NCBI GenBank assembly: GCA_025403435.1
Contig: CM046332.1
Coordinates: forward strand, 9,913,903-9,977,902
Source of the DNA: Artocarpus heterophyllus
Lineage: Eukaryota; Streptophyta; Magnoliopsida; Rosales; Moraceae
Direction: 5' to 3'
DNA: 64,000 bases
The notes beneath the pieces are model-generated. The model was not told where the DNA came from. It saw nothing but the letters and a program-made list of their open reading frames with translations, and did not search any database. Positions 23,550 to 35,699 of the stretch are shown here, piece after piece. A program made the translations under genes and the position numbers. Every line of letters starts with the position of its first letter. Within the stretch, counting starts at the first letter, position 1.

Positions 23550-25514
23550 TGTTGGGTTTGGTGCCCTAAAAGCTGTGACATTTTACATATTGTTAATAAA
23601 TAAATAAAATGACATTTATTATTATTTTGATTGATTATATGTATTATGAATACATTTATAAACATCAAGAAAATTTCATGATTATTTATGTGACTATAAA
23701 TTTAGCATATAAGTGTTATTTGCATAGGGATAAAATTTATAGATAATAATCTAAATAGTCCGTAATAATTAATTAAAGTTTGGGATCTTTAATTAAAAAT
23801 TACAAGTACGGTCCAATCTCATCTAAAATGAAATAGTTATTATCCGGACTATTAATGTAGAGACATTGGATTGGAGGTACTTTATATAATGAGATTATAT
23901 AAGACTGGACCAGATAAATTATGAATCTCTAATAATCATCCGTTACAAATAGAGTATTCAAATTTATCACTATGATGATTATATATTTGACAGTCTTAAT
24001 CATGAGTATTTATTAGACTCCTATTTATGACATTATGTTTTTTGACTTGCATGGTAAGATTTGTCTAAGCACAGATTATAACTTAGCATCTTGGAAACAT
24101 AAAGTAATAAATGGCTAGGAATAATATTATACAGATATGGAATCCATTCCTTCCCTATGAAAATTAGAAAAATAGTTCTCTTGAGTGATAATTCAAGGTT
24201 TGAACAGTAGAGCGCTCGTTCATAATAAGATTATGAATTAATTGTTCATTAGAGAATTATTGGAACTCAAGGATAAAGATTTCATAAGAGAGGTGAACGA
24301 AAATTGAACCTCGCTCTTATTATGAACTATTTATGGAGGACTGACTTATATGTAATGATTATATCAATGAACTACTCGTTAATTTTCTTTGAGTAATTTC
24401 ACTATAATCTCAAGAGTTTAGTTTCAGGTTTTTAGTGGAGTAACACTGAAACTAATAAATTTGGCGCATTAATCAAAGAGTTTAATTAATTGTCAAATTT
24501 ATTGGAGCTTGGGTTATAGGTCCATAGGTCCCCAATACCACCTCTGTAACATTATATTGGATTTTTGCATAGAATGAATTATACATGTTTAATTCGGAAT
24601 CATTGAATTCTGAATTAATTATTTCACACTTGAATTATTAATGTAACACAGAAAAATGTTCTCTGTGACACATAATGTAATGTGATAAATATTGTCACAT
24701 TTAACTGAGCATTAGTTAATTAATTAATTGGTTTATTTTAAAATCTATTCTTAAATAAATGTGATTTATTTTTGAATTTAGATTTAGATATATATATATA
24801 TATATATATATATATGGTTTTGAACCAAATCTTTTTATATATATATAAGTTTTTATAATATATTAATATATATATATATATTAATATTATATTAAAAAAA
24901 AAGAGGAGGAAAGACGTGAAACTTCAGTTTCACGCTTTCCTTATATATATATATATATATATATATATGTTAAACGTGATTCGGTTAAATTAAATTAAAA
25001 AAAAAGAGGAAGGAAAGCGTAAACTTTCCTTATATATATATATATGAATCACGTTAACGTAATTTGGAAGAAAAAAAAAGGAAAAAGAAAAGAAAAAGGG
25101 AAAGTAAAATTACTAATGGCTCAGATATAAAAAGGAGCGATAACAGTTATCTCAGCAGAATTTTTTTTTCACGTAATTTTTAGAGAGAAAAAAACTAAGA
25201 GTTCTTCTCTAAAGAAAAAGGTCTGCTATCTCATGTGTTGAGTCATAGCAGATTCCGAAAAGTATGAGGAAAATTCATTCTTGCAGTTTGACGCCCACTC
25301 GTCTTTCCATTGGTGTGGAAGCCTGGATTGGAAGATCGTGGTGTCAAAGAGGAAAGCTAGGATACCTTGATAGTCTTCAAAAAAGTTTGTAAAATTACCT
25401 AAAGCTTTCTATAATTAAAATTATATATCTATTCCCGATTAACAAAGTTTTCAGAAAATTTTTGTTTGTCAATGATCCGTTCCTTCCGCTACGTTTCATA
25501 TTTTAATTCCAACA
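23550..25514 (+). repeat. 3' LTR of copia element 1
   Basis: A near-identical direct repeat of 15940-17953, shorter mainly because the TA tracts are shorter. It is followed by the second ATTCC duplication. Confidence 0.9.
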
Positions 25515-26233
25515 ATTCCCCCCCACCTAGCACAGAAAAACTAAAAGACAATTAGAAGTAGGACATGGAAAAAAAATGAAAAATGAAAAAAAGTAACCAA
25601 TATTGTTTCAAATCATTGGATTATATCAAGTTATATTACGGTAAGAAATGTATGTATCGACTTGATTATGGTTTAGAATTGTATCTGCAAAAGGGTTACT
25701 TTATCGAAGAATTCTTTTTCTTTGTATATGACATGCAATCGGGGCAATCTTGAGCAAAACATAATTTGACAGCCACACGTGATGAGTTTGATTATTTTTC
25801 TTCTGTATCCTAATATGTTAGTGTATTTGTATTACATGGCATCATTTTCATGAGTCCACTTCAAATTATAATATATATATATAATAAAGTGATACATATG
25901 AATCTATGATGCTTAACTAAGCAAATCAAATTATACCAGCGTGGATCAATTTCCCACCAAAACAAACCACAGTCTTTAGAATTTGCAACTTTGTCGATAT
26001 ATACACATACACACACATATATATATATATGTATAGATATCTATCGAAGTTGAAGGATCTATTTCCTATGAATCATCAAACTGAGCTTCTAAATAGTATT
26101 TTGGGTTATGAAAAAACAAACAAACAAAAAAGTATGTATAGGTAACACCTGGTGATTTCACAACGAGATTCGGGCCAAGTAACAGAAAATAGAGGGAAAA
26201 AAACTTAATACCTCTTCTAATACCATATGTGTA
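25515..26233 (+). other. hAT interior, no gene seen
   Basis: AT-rich sequence between the copia insertion and the PDCD5-like exons. It contains a (CA)n/(TA)n patch near 26000-26040. It may be part of a captured intron or upstream region. Confidence 0.4.
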
Positions 26234-26512
26234 GTTGCTCGTATTGCTTTGGTGAAACCTGAGAAGGCAAGGGGCATTGAAGATGCTTTACTAAGGACAT
26301 CTCAAATCGGCCAGATAGTTGAAAAGGTAATGTAATATTTTCTTTTCTTCAGTCATCTTTTTTCTTCCTGTCAGTATTTTTATTTGAAAATCCTGTCAAA
26401 GAGTCAATTGTTTATGGAGCCATGGTTGATGTATTTATAGGTTTTTGAAGAAAGGTTCATATCATTGTTAGAGCAGATCAACAACCAAACAACCAAACAA
26501 ACCAAAGTCACG
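26234..26512 (+). pseudogene. PDCD5: PDCD5-like gene fragment, two exons plus intron
   Basis: Exon A (26234-26326) encodes ARIALVKPEKARGIEDALL, then RTSQIGQIVEK. Exon B (26441-26512) encodes EERFISLLEQINNQTTKQTK, then VT. These match consecutive parts of the conserved core of PDCD5, a small nuclear/cytosolic DNA-binding protein family found from archaea to plants. Exon A follows a TGTGTAG acceptor-like site and ends AAG/gtaatg. Exon B follows TTTATAG and ends ACG/gtcagt, both phase 0. The intron is kept, so the fragment came from genomic DNA and not mRNA. The N-terminal and last exons are not found. It lies inside the hAT boundaries, so gene capture is the simplest reading; a pre-existing pseudogene is possible. 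Confidence 0.75.
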
Positions 26513-26643
26513 GTCAGTCCGTGCTGTCCATAAACTAAATTTGTTTGTCTAGCATTTTTCTTGAAATATTCAGAACATTTCCAATGCTCACGTAATGCCC
26601 CTCAGGTTAGCCACCTTTTCTTTGCATATGATAGTGCATTTTT

Positions 26644-27410
26644 TTAAAGATCGTTCAAATTATAGGGATAACCTCTTTCGGAGTTTTGGTCTTGGTACAA
26701 GTTTTTTCATTAGAGAAGTTTGAGGTGACATATCAAGGCGTGCTCAAGCAAATGTGCAATTGATCCTTCATGACTTAAGTATAAGCGTACTGTAAATTTT
26801 TGCTCCGCTCTATATCCAATTGAGCTGGATATGATGTATGTTAAAGGAAAGAAAGAAAGAAAGAAAGAAATATTCTTAAAAGAAAGAAATATTCTTAAAG
26901 GAACTCAGATCTATCAATTTTTTTGTCTAACAAATAGATGAAAGAAAGAAAGAAAAATTCTTGAAGGAACTCAGATCTTTCAATTTTTTTTGTCTAACAA
27001 ATAGATGAATGCCACATTATACCCATATTAAAATCTGCTATCGGAGATGAACCGCTTCCTTCAAGTAGTTAACTTTTTTTAAATAAAAAAATATTACTCA
27101 AAACTTGAATTCAGGATTCAATACACTAAAATAACTTGTTTACCAAATTAACACCGACTAAAGCTCTTAATTAACTTTAAATGGAAATATATATGCACTC
27201 TATCTTATGGAGAAAAAGAAGCCAATATTTATGCATTCTAACTTGTTTACCTTTTCTTTGCATATGATAGTGCATTTTTTAAATAGAAAATTAGAACCAC
27301 TTTTTCAGTGCATTTTTTTTTCCAATGCTCAAGACCGAAGTCACGTAATGCATATGATAGTGCATTTCTTTGTCAAAAGAGGTTATCCCTATCATTTGAA
27401 CGATCTTTTA
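26644..27410. repeat. Inverted repeat pair, 32 bp arms
   Basis: The stretch at 26644-26675 (TTAAAGATCGTTCAAATTAT and onward) recurs inverted at 27379-27410 with about two mismatches. Nearby segments (CCAATGCTCA...CACGTAATGC and GCATATGATAGTGCATTT) are also partly duplicated in direct orientation, so this part of the hAT has a complex internal duplication. Confidence 0.75.
26846..27010. repeat. GAAA microsatellite and duplicated segment
   Basis: A (GAAA)n tract is followed by two copies of a roughly 65-bp unit containing GGAACTCAGATCT and GTCTAACAAATAGATGAA. Confidence 0.75.
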
Positions 27411-28240
27411 ACCATTATGTTATATTAGAATCATTTCTAATTAAATAGAAAATTATAGTTTAGTAAACTTTAAATAAACTGCCTTGCATCCATGTGTGAT
27501 TTTGTCTTATTCGATTATGTACTTTAGGTGAAAAATGAACGGTAGTTCTAGTCAATGTCAAGCCTCTTCAAGTTTTGGCATTGTTGATATTGCTTCTAAA
27601 AAAGAAAATCCAGTTGATCTTGAGAATGAGTTTGAATCGGATGAAGAGACAGTAGATGGAAAAAATTTCAAAAAACGGAAAGGCCAAAATCCTCCTAAAG
27701 AAACTAGTGATGTTTGGAAGGATTTTATTCGTTATTTTGATGAGAAAGGGGAGAGAAGAGCGACGTGCAAGCATTGTAGGCAAATTTTGCTAGTCAAGCA
27801 AAAAAGCATGGGACGAGTACTTTGTGGAATCATTTGAAAAGTTGCTCAAAAAATCCCAATAAAACTATTGACAAGAAACAAAAGGTCTTAGTATTTGAAC
27901 CAAAGAAAGGAGGCAATGTAGTAAATGAAAGTCAATTAGTGGCTAAGCATTATAACAAAGAGGCTTGTAGGGAAGCTGTTGCTGAGTACATTGTGTTGGC
28001 TGAATTGCCATTCAAGCATGTCAAAAGTGAGGGGTTTAAGCGTTTTTGTCTAAAGCTTCAACCTAGCTTTGATCCCCCATCAAGGATGACAATTGCTAGA
28101 GACATTTACAAGATGTATTTAGATGAGAAGAAGAAATTGAAAAACATCTTGAAAAAGGAAAGAGTTTCTATTACTACAGATTGTTGGACGTCAATTCAAA
28201 ATATTAGGTACATGGTAATCACAGCTCATTGGGTGGATAG

Positions 28241-31200
28241 TGTAACGACCGGGAAAAATTCAAGAATTAATAAATGTGATTAATTAAGGATTTTTTTAAA
28301 ATTACTTGGTTAAGTACTTGAAATGTTATAATAGTGCATTAAAATAATTATTTTTAATGTGCTAAACTAAAAGTTTATGATTCATTAATTTCTTGTATGA
28401 GCCATAGTGGTGGCAATTATAAGAATCTCAATTTAAAAGATTTAAATTGAGATAATGTGATAAAAGTGAAATTTCCCAACTTACTATGGTTATGTGGAAA
28501 TTCCTGTATGATATTAGTTCAATAAGAGTACAGTTATGTGTATGGAAATTTTAATTTTACAGATCAAGAATTTGATCAATTCGACCACGACATAGTATAG
28601 ATTTTTAAGAGCATCTTTAAATATTTAAAGAAATGCAAAAAAAGGGACAAAAAAAAATCTGTTTTCTCTCTCACACTGTCTCTCTACTTTCTCTCTCTAT
28701 ATTTTCTCTCTCCTCCAACCCAGTCAAGATTTCGGCATCCGTTTTCGACACCTCCTGCGCCCATGGAAAGCTCTTGACGAGCTGAGTCCAACGAGGTGCC
28801 GTGCTGCCCAAAAACCCATCAGAGGAACCCGCACGCACCGCCCAAAGTGACGGAGAAACCCAACTTTTTGACGAGATATCTTTACCGTCCGACGTCCGAT
28901 CGACGTGATTCTTGTTCCTACACGACCACCGTGATGAGAGGAACAAAACCCACCCTTAGTGGCAGCTCAACAACCATCGGATTGCTCCGCCCTTCTACCG
29001 CCACCATGCGCCGCCACACCAAGGTGGAACTCTGCCTTGTCGGAGAAGGTGGCTGACACCGCCCCTCCCAATGGACTCAGAGGGCCAAGGCAAGCTAGAA
29101 GCCACACCCAATTGTGCCAAACCGCTGCCACCGGTTGAAGAACGGTGAGTGGTACCGATGATCACCGTGAGAAGAATGGAACTTAGTGTTCTGGGCATGA
29201 TCTCATCAAATTGAGAGCACAGCTACGTTCAGAGGATCAAGGGGAATAAAACCCCTCGATCAATTGCACTGAAGGAGTTCGTTTCATCGGAGAATGGCCA
29301 ATGCCGCCATGGGCCACCGTGAGTTCTTTAATTCCATCAATTTTGATAGCGTTGAAGGGCTGCAATGGAGGGGAAACACTCAAAAGAGGATGGGTAGCAA
29401 AAGCCCTAAGCCAATTTTGGGTTTCCATCGTCGAAAAGCCATGATCGGAATCTCCATTTTTGGCCGCCGACTTTGAGCTTCGACCTGCTATGTTAGAGAC
29501 AGAATTAGGCAAAATTGACACCTCCATTGGACTCAGAAGGGTCAAATTAGGCAGGGTAGGCCAGAGCCCAACCACCAACGGAGCCTGATTGATGTCGGTC
29601 AACGTCGGTCAAAGTTGGTCAACGGCTTGTCAACGTCGATCAACGACGACTTTGGATTTTTGTGATCTGGACCTTCGATCGAAGATCTGAGACCGCCTCC
29701 CAACTCGTTTTGATGTTCTAAACGTGATGGTGACCTTTGTTCAAGCTAATTCCACTCTAGTGAAAATCATCTAGTATCGACTACACGTGGATCGAGACGA
29801 TTCAAATTATAGTAATGGACTCTAGAATGAAGTTTCCAGTAATATATGATCTCTAGAGAGCATTCCTAGCCATTCATGGTTGCTCAAGGAGCACTATAGA
29901 GGATGCTTCGCATACTGTAGATACAACGAGGTACAACTAGACCTGCTTAGCTCGGAGTCCAAGTAAGTAGGAATCTCGCCTATAGTATGAATAGTTTTAA
30001 AATAAGATATTTTAAATGTGTTCATAAAAAGCTATGAAAATGCATGATCAGTGATTGTTACACTGTTTTATGTTAGAATGGGTGTTATGTTATGATTTAT
30101 TATGATATGTCATGTCATGATATGATATGTTACGATGATGTTATGATTAATGTGGGATGAATGCAATAGGTTTCAGAATAAAAGTTATGATTTGCAAAAT
30201 GTGTTTATGTTTTATGTTGCATTTGTTATGCAATAGGTTTTACAATGCAAGCTATGAATTGCATATGTGTTTACATATGATGTGATTGCATTTGATATGC
30301 TCACTAAAGTTAATAAGAAGGTAACATAAAGATAAAAAGAAAGTGTCATACCAACCTCCTTATTGTGAGGTAATGAAAGTAAGGTTAAAGTTTGACCTCC
30401 TAGATATGAGGTACATGACCTCGAAGTTCGATGGTCTCAAGTCTTCCGTAAGGGAAGTATCATGTTTATGATCTCATGATTAATGATGTTAGTACGAACA
30501 CTAAAGTAAAATAAGGAAAGTTAAAGTAAGATAAGAAAAGATAAGGAACAAGGATAGAAAGTTAAAATAAGATAAGGAAAGTTATGGAACAAAGATAAGA
30601 GTTAAAGTAAGGAATGAATGATTATAGGATGTTCATAATTAAGCATAAAACGAGTTGACAAGACAGCATAAAATGTTCATGCATATTTTTATTAAAATGA
30701 TTTTTAATTATGTTTTGCGAGACTGATTTTCTACTTACTGAGCGAAAGCTCATTTAAGTATGTTCATGCTGTAGGTAAGAAAACCTGTCAGTGATATTTG
30801 TTGGGCGGTGGTAAGCGGCGGACGAACGGTGGAGATGGGTATGGATACCACTATGGTATGTTTCCGTTGCTGAAAAAAAATGTTAATTTTCCACTATTTG
30901 ATATAGTACTTTCAAAGTTCGAGAAAGTTGAAGTTAAGAATTATTTTCAAGGTTTAAGTTATATTTTATGAAATGTTTTATCCAATTGTAAAGTTAAGTC
31001 TTAAGTTCTGTTTCAGTAAATATTTCTTATTAAGTTTTAAGAAACAATGCAAAAAGGGTTTTAAAGGCATTGGTTGAGCAAGGTCTCAACTTGAAATGCG
31101 ACAATAGTGGCAACCGTTTTTAAGTATGTTTTAAGGAATGTTTTAAAGAAAGTAATTCTTAAATAATTATCTTTATGTTGAAAAGAAAAGTTTTAAAGAT

Positions 31201-31645
31201 ATTTTATTATTATATGTTTTAAGAGATTAATATTGTGAAGTAAGCAATTGCTAAGCAAGTTGATTTAAAAGAATGTTTGCATTTGTTATGTAAAAGGTTT
31301 TAAAGTTTAAATCATGATTTGCAATATATTTTCAATAATTATGTTTAAAGTACTCTTGCATTTTTTTTAAATGCATAAGTTTAAGTTATAAGTTTTATGA
31401 TGCATTTGTTATGCAGTAAGTTTTACAGTATAAGTTATGACTTACAATGTGTTTGCAAATATTAGACAAGTTATTTTTAAAATATGTTTTCACTTGTTTG
31501 CATAAAGTTATAAAGATTAAATAAAGGTTTGCAATCCATTTGAGGAAAAGTTTTTATTCCGCAATTTTCAGTACTTTATGTTAAAGTATGTTGAAATTAC
31601 GATTATGTTCAAGTTAAGTAACGACCATGTAGGTGAGTCGTCACA
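28241..31645 (+). mobile_element. Gypsy-type solo LTR, 3.4 kb, TSD GATAG
   Basis: The insert begins TGTAACGACC and ends GTCGTCACA, flanked by GATAG at 28236-28240 and 31646-31650. It splits the transposase frame between HWVDS and SHFNLQKR, which rejoin in frame when one GATAG is removed. There is no primer-binding site, gag or pol, so it is a solo LTR left by recombination. End sequences and the TGAGC/GCTCA hairpin at 30739-30752 match Tekay-type gypsy LTRs. A GC-rich leader-like part lies at 28670-29700 and TTGAC-box repeats at 29597-29634. Confidence 0.85.
29597..29634 (-). promoter_or_regulatory. Phased W-box cluster in solo LTR
   Basis: GGTCAA occurs at 29597, 29607 and 29617, exactly 10 bp apart, and TGTCAA at 29629. 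On the minus strand these read TTGACC/TTGACA; TTGACC matches the W-box core bound by WRKY factors. Function is inferred from motif and spacing only. Confidence 0.4.
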
Positions 31646-32609
31646 GATAGTCATTTTAATTTGCAAAAAAGAATTATTAATTTCTCTCAAATTACAGATC
31701 ATCATGGAGACACCATTGCTAAGGCAATCGAAGCTTGTTTAATTGAGTGGAGTATCCATAAAATTTTCTCTGTGACAGTTGACAATGCTTCTACCAATGA
31801 CAAGGCCATTAAATACTTGAAGAATAAATTTGAAGAGAAAAAGGAGGGGCTGGTACTTGATGGTAAGTTCTTACACATGAGGTGTTGTGCTCACATTATC
31901 AATTTGATTGTCAAGGATGGTTTGAAAGAAAAACAAACGTCGATAAACAATATTCAAAATGCTGTCAGATATGTGCGGTCATCAATGGCAAGACTATTGA
32001 TGTTTAAGGAGTGTGTGAGAATGGAGGGAATTCCTTGTAAAGTACTTTTATGCTTAGATGTTACTTCTAGATGGAACTCTACATATTTGATGTTAAACCA
32101 AGCATTGAAGTTTCAAAAGGCATTTGAAAGGTTGGATGGCGATCAAAATTATTTCAAATATTTTGAGGAGGTTGAGAAGGATGGCAAAAAAAAGGACGGG
32201 CCACTAGATGAACTTGATTGGGAAAATGCAAAAATATTTGAGCAACATTTAGCTATTTTTTATGAGATCACTTTGAGGTTTAGTGGTTCCACTTATATCA
32301 CTTCTAATAAATATTTTTGGGATATTTGTCAAATTCAAGAGCATTTGTATGATTTGAGTGATGAGGCTTTTGAGAATTCTTTGTTGGCATCAATGGCTTC
32401 TAACATGAGACTCAAATATGAAAAATATTGGGGAAAAGTGGAGGAGAGTAATGGATATTTGTTGCTTGCCACCGTCCTTGATCCTCGATAGAAGCTTGAG
32501 TATTTACATCATTGCTTGAGTGCTTTTCACGACTCAAGGACATGTAAGTCTATAATAAACAATGTTGAAGATGATTTGAGGAAGATGTTTGATTATTATA
32601 ACGAGAAAG

Positions 32610-34640
32610 TGTTAGACATATATGCCTTAAGGAGTAAAAATGTAATAAGTTTTTGGAGACATTTTTTATCAATAAAGAATTTATTTATTGTTTATGTACC
32701 AAATTTTGTCCTCTTTAAGTTTATATTTGTTGAATGTATGTTAAGAAAATAATAGTCTGAGACTGTCAGTCTAAACCTTTAAGAATTAGGCTTATGATTA
32801 CAGATTATATGGAAGACACGATTCTTAAGGTGATGGTCTAAATCATAAGATCCGCAATCGAGGGAACAAAGTTGGGTGCTTTATTTATGAAAGATTGTTA
32901 TATTGTCTATATCCCTGTTGAGAGATAGTTTGTCTTAACCATCAGAGGTGAACTCCGTGAATAGAAATATTGGCACGTTGTCATAGGTGACGATGTGTTG
33001 GATCGGAATATAAAGTGAATTGATTTGGATTAATAATTCTGTCTCGGCAAATTGATTCACTTTAGACAATCATTTGTATTGTATCTTAATCTTGAGATGA
33101 ATAGTGAGCCCGTTGTCTTGACTTGTGTCTTTTGATGTACCAAAGGGTGACACCCACATCTTAATAGTGGTATGCATGCTGGTACGTTGGAGGCATGAAT
33201 CTTGATAGCGTAGACCAGTTATTCATAGATATGGAAACCATAGTTCCTCTTTAGGAGTAATGATATCCTCTTATATGCGTTATCTTGTAATTGAAAAATT
33301 AGAGCGCTCAACCATTTGGATACATAGGTGTAACCGAATGGTATACTGACTTTGGATGGTAAGTTTTCTGATGGTGAGATAATGGAACGTAAGATAAAAA
33401 TAATTGGAAAGGTAAGACAGAACTTGTCCTTAAGCCGATTATGGATAATCCTATAGGGATACGATGCACTATGATATGTCATGAAGACTTAGCTGTATGG
33501 GCTTCGTAATTCTATATAGTTCAAGAGTGCAGCCCCAAGCTTTTAGTGGAGTAGCGTTGGAGTTGATAATTATGAAATATATATCTGGGATATTGGGTTT
33601 CATAATTATCGGGAGCTGGAACTATATAGGTCAATTTGGTCCCCTTTGCTAGCTCACAATATCCTGTAACGATACGGCGTGCTTTTACAATAATTGGTGA
33701 CTTATGTCAGATTTATTAGATTGGTTGAAATTTGAAAGAATCAGATAATTTATGTCTGTTTATCGGATGAATTAATTTTGTGATAAAATTAATTCAAGAT
33801 AAACTTGTTGAATTATTGGGATCGGATAATTCTTATCTGTTTATCAGTTGATTTAATTTTTAATAAATTAGAACAAGATAAACTTGTAGAATTATTAGGA
33901 ATTCATTTATTTTCTTAGAGATTATCTAGATAAAGTTGTTTTAATCAGATAACTTTTCTATTGGGTTATTTGAATTAAAACTGAGACTTTATCCTATAGA
34001 ATCTTGGGTATAAAATAAAAGATTCACTGAGATTTTAATTTGTAGTTTAGCATGTCGATCCCCAAGTTTGGCCTACCGATGGGGCTTGTTCGGCCTGCTG
34101 ATCATCCTGATCGGCCTACCGATGAGCTAAGGATAAGATCACTTGTTTTTATGCGGATCTTATCAGATATTGATCCGAATTTGATTCTGATTCGAATTTT
34201 GAGACCTAATCTGATAAGGACTGAACATGGACCCAACCTCTATAAATAGGGGGTAAGTCACATAACTTACTTACATCAATTGAGAGATTAAGAGTGATAC
34301 CCTGCTGGTGAGAACATGAAAAACTCCCTAAGAGCTATTGTTCACAAATTATGAAAATTAGCTTTGGGTTCTCCAATTGGTTGGAAGGAGAGTCACCTAA
34401 AGGAAGAGCTGTATGTGTGAGCCTACACTCACTTCGATCGTATATAGAGAATAGCAAAGAAGACTAGTTGGTTGAGGCTCTTCCGGAACGTTACTTCTCT
34501 TCACTGATTGTAGGAGCTTTTCGGTACACAAAGGTTAGTAAGATCTGGTTAATTTATGCACATAGCATGTCAAACTTATGTTTTAGAAAATACTCTGATA
34601 TCAAATTTTAAAATTTCGCTGCGTACTATTTTTTCCAACA
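32610..34640 (+). mobile_element. Copia solo LTR, TSD GAAAG
   Basis: Begins TGTTAGACAT and ends TTTTCCAACA, flanked by GAAAG at 32605-32609 and 34641-34645. It is a diverged copy of the LTRs of the copia element at 45610-55205, in the opposite orientation. It interrupts the hAT transposase within a codon run that rejoins as NEKEFGVLP. A TATA box (TATAAATAGG, 34241-34250) lies in its second half. No internal sequence remains. Confidence 0.9.
34240..34250 (+). promoter_or_regulatory. TATA box of the copia solo LTR
   Basis: CTATAAATAGG lies at the position matching the TATA box of the related full-length LTRs (minus strand near 46000 and 53610). It is a near-ideal plant TATA. Confidence 0.55.
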
Positions 34641-35163
34641 GAAAGAATTTGGTGTATTGCCACAGCCAATGGAACCTCAAGCTTAAGCTGCAAGTCAAGT
34701 GGAAATTGTCAAGCAAACTTCATTGTTGTCATCTTTTATGCTTACTAGAGCTACTAAATTTAGTAGGCATGATAGTTTTGTGCAACAACGGTGTAATCAG
34801 GATAGTGGTGAAATAAAGAATAAGGTAGACAGGTACTTGAATGAGCCTCCTAAAGATATAGACACAACTAATATTGATGATTTTGACATTTTGAAGTGGT
34901 GGATGGTGAATTCTGTGAAATACAAAGTTTTGTCTCATATTGCCCGTGATGTACTTGTTGTTTCGGTGACAACTGTTGCATCTGAGGCTGCAATTTCTAT
35001 GGGAGGCCGCATACTTGATCCTTTTAGGAGCTCGCTAAGCCCTAAGACAGTAGAGACATTGATTTGCTTGAAGAATTGGTTGAGCGAATCTCATCAACCA
35101 ATCAATGTGATGGAGTATATGGACGAGCAGGAGGTTCTTGAGACTTCTAGAATCTTGAGATAG

Positions 35164-35699
35164 GTAATTACATAATTTTTAAGTTTGTTATAATTCTGCT
35201 TATTCTTTAAAATTTATCATTTATTTGATTTTGTTCTTATTTTAGAGATGATTGAACAATCCAATACTTCAAGCGCGGGCATGACTGCGTCTTGACATAC
35301 TAGAAACTGGAAACTAGAAACTAGAAAGTCTCCTATTATTTTCTGAAGTGATCAAAATTCAAATCAAGTAAGTTAGTAGAAAAAAGCCCTAAAAAGAAAA
35401 AGAACACTTGACTTTGTTCATTATTTTATCTGTAGTATTCTGTTATTTTCAAACCCAATGAACAGGTTTTATGGAAGAACAAGAACTCTTAACTTTGTTC
35501 ATCACTTCATCTGTTGTTGATATTTCTTGTTGCAATGAATGATATGTTTCTTATTGTTGTGAATATGGTCACTGCCTTTAGGCACCAAACTTGGTTGTTG
35601 TTAGGAATGCTTCATACATTATCATCTAATATTTTCTACAAATTTTCTTCACTTTTTTTAAATAAAAAAAAGCTCAAAAAATTACATTGGGCATTAGTG
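35164..35699 (+). other. hAT 3' untranslated region
   Basis: Sequence between the transposase stop and the 3' subterminal repeats. The codon frame ends with AGA TAG, and AT-rich non-coding sequence follows. No further gene is visible. Confidence 0.6.

Larger units (their letters stand above)
15940..25514 (+). mobile_element. Ty1/copia element, complete, TSD ATTCC
   Basis: Two long direct LTRs (15940-17953 and 23550-25514) start TGTTGGG and end CCAACA. They are flanked by ATTCC at 15935-15939 and 25515-25519. A primer-binding-like site follows the 5' LTR, and a polypurine tract GCAAGTGGGAGAT precedes the 3' LTR. The pol order protease, integrase, reverse transcriptase, RNase H defines copia; long LTRs and pol motifs fit the Angela/Tork group. 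The LTRs differ mainly in TA-repeat length and scattered bases. The coding frame has three breaks. Confidence 0.9.
27535..35163 (+). pseudogene. hAT transposase (BED finger, RICESLEEPER-like), interrupted
   Basis: The N-terminal part (27535-27837) holds a BED finger: VWKDFIRYFDEKGERRATCK, then HCRQI, with the closing HLKSC reached only after a frameshift near 27822-27837. The catalytic region follows (ITTDCWTS near 28180; VTVDNASTNDKA near 31775; LDVTSRWNSTYLML near 32055), and the hATC dimerisation domain ends it (34699-35163, with ILKWWMVN and ARDVLVVSVTTVASEAAIS). The order matches plant RICESLEEPER/DAYSLEEPER-type hAT proteins. Two solo LTRs split the frame at 28241 and 32610. Stops occur at 32489 and 34684. 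It once cut and pasted the hAT; it cannot do so now. Confidence 0.9.

Noticed and set aside
28671..29602. Several GC-rich open frames that look like genes
   Set aside because: They lie inside the solo LTR with defined GATAG duplications, overlap on both strands and have no protein similarity.
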